Origin: JAFAQB01 sp046724555
GTDB lineage: Archaea > Thermoproteota > Nitrososphaeria > Nitrososphaerales > Nitrososphaeraceae
Length of the DNA: 5,271 nt
NCBI GenBank assembly: GCA_046724555.1
Contig: JBKOWU010000263.1
Location: 1 to 5,271 of the forward strand
Direction: 5' to 3'
The notes under the pieces are model-generated. The model had not been told where the DNA came from, searched no databases, and saw nothing but the letters and a program-made list of their open reading frames with translations. This document shows, piece after piece, positions 5,036 to 5,271 of the stretch (within the stretch, counting starts at the first letter, position 1; each line of letters starts with the position of its first letter). The position numbers and the translations under genes are program-made.

Positions 5036-5143
5036 ATGATCAGTCTGATTATAGTCTTATGCCTATGCAAGGTAGTAATAGCACAAAAACACTCGGGCCA
5101 AATGAAAGCAGAGTTTCAGTACACTAAAAAAGACAGTGTATGA
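5036..5143 (+). CDS. Possible 35-residue single-pass membrane peptide
   Basis: From ATG 5036 the frame encodes a hydrophobic N-terminus (MISLIIVLCLCKVVIA) followed by a polar tail (QKHSGQMKAEFQYTKKDSV) and TGA at 5141-5143. The frame is open upstream to about 4960 without a better start. The hydrophobic-then-basic layout resembles a small membrane or exported peptide, but length and composition could arise by chance in AT-rich DNA. No ribosome-binding site or clear TATA box stands out. It diverges from the zinc-finger gene. Confidence 0.2.
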   Translation: MISLIIVLCLCKVVIAQKHSGQMKAEFQYTKKDSV

Positions 5144-5153
5144 AAGTATCTTT

Positions 5154-5271
5154 ATGATGTTCTTTAACGATATGTCATGTACCATTGTGATGGCTGTTAA
5201 AGTCGCTTCGTTTAATGATGCTATAACATTCGTTCTTTCATTTCATAAAGCAGAGAATCGGCCTATTATCA
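5154..5271 (+). CDS. Possible open frame running off the window end
   Basis: From the ATG pair at 5154-5159 a frame of 39 codons continues to the window edge without a stop. It includes DMSCTIVMAVKVASFNDAI and TFVLSFHKAENRPII. No domain is recognisable, no start signal is convincing, and the length is within chance. It is listed only so that the right edge is described. Confidence 0.15.
   Translation, partial: MMFFNDMSCTIVMAVKVASFNDAITFVLSFHKAENRPII

Noticed and set aside
4734..5143. A defence or toxin-antitoxin pair formed by the zinc-finger miniprotein and the short membrane peptide
   Set aside because: The two frames diverge, the zinc-finger start is interrupted by a stop and the peptide is weakly supported; nothing shows that they work together.

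Overview
The window reads as AT-rich archaeal DNA, most likely from a soil-type Thaumarchaeota (Nitrososphaerales, Nitrosocosmicus-like). This is inferred from three things. There is a eukaryote/archaeal-type ribosomal protein eL13. There is a stand-alone CheY-like receiver, and a small membrane-anchored C2H2 zinc-finger protein, both common in that group. TATA-like boxes lie about 25 bases before several start codons, as expected for leaderless archaeal transcripts. No tRNA, rRNA, CRISPR array or complete insertion sequence was seen.

Layout from left to right. 1-468 (+): the 3' part of a small beta-rich protein gene, broken by a frameshift. 469-737: no confident gene, with weak open stretches and an inverted repeat. 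738-1616 (-): an intact polytopic membrane protein of unknown function. 1618-1778 (+): a 5'-truncated, frameshifted tail of a coiled-coil protein gene. 1810-2058 (-): eL13. 2175-2750 (+): a nearly full-length but multiply broken gene of the same coiled-coil family. 2903-3307 (+): an intact cysteine-rich zinc-binding protein. 3353-3610 (+): the N-terminal lobe only of a KptA/Tpt1 RNA 2'-phosphotransferase. 3561-3914 (-): the C-terminal part only of a nitroreductase, meeting the KptA fragment tail to tail. 3908-4066 (-): a fragment of an unidentified protein. 4063-4467 (-): a complete single-domain response regulator. 4734-4931 (-): a membrane-anchored C2H2 zinc-finger miniprotein with a stop codon just after its best start. 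5036-5271 (+): very short open frames with weak support.

The main message is decay and rearrangement rather than a working multi-gene system. Four genes look intact (membrane protein, eL13, cysteine-rich protein, response regulator). They sit among at least six broken or truncated genes, including two copies of one coiled-coil family with different inactivating lesions and two abrupt gene-to-gene junctions. The intact genes are on alternating strands with their own promoter-like sites, so no operon is evident. I see no convincing novel defence or metabolic system; the best candidates for new biology are the cysteine-rich protein and the duplicated coiled-coil family.
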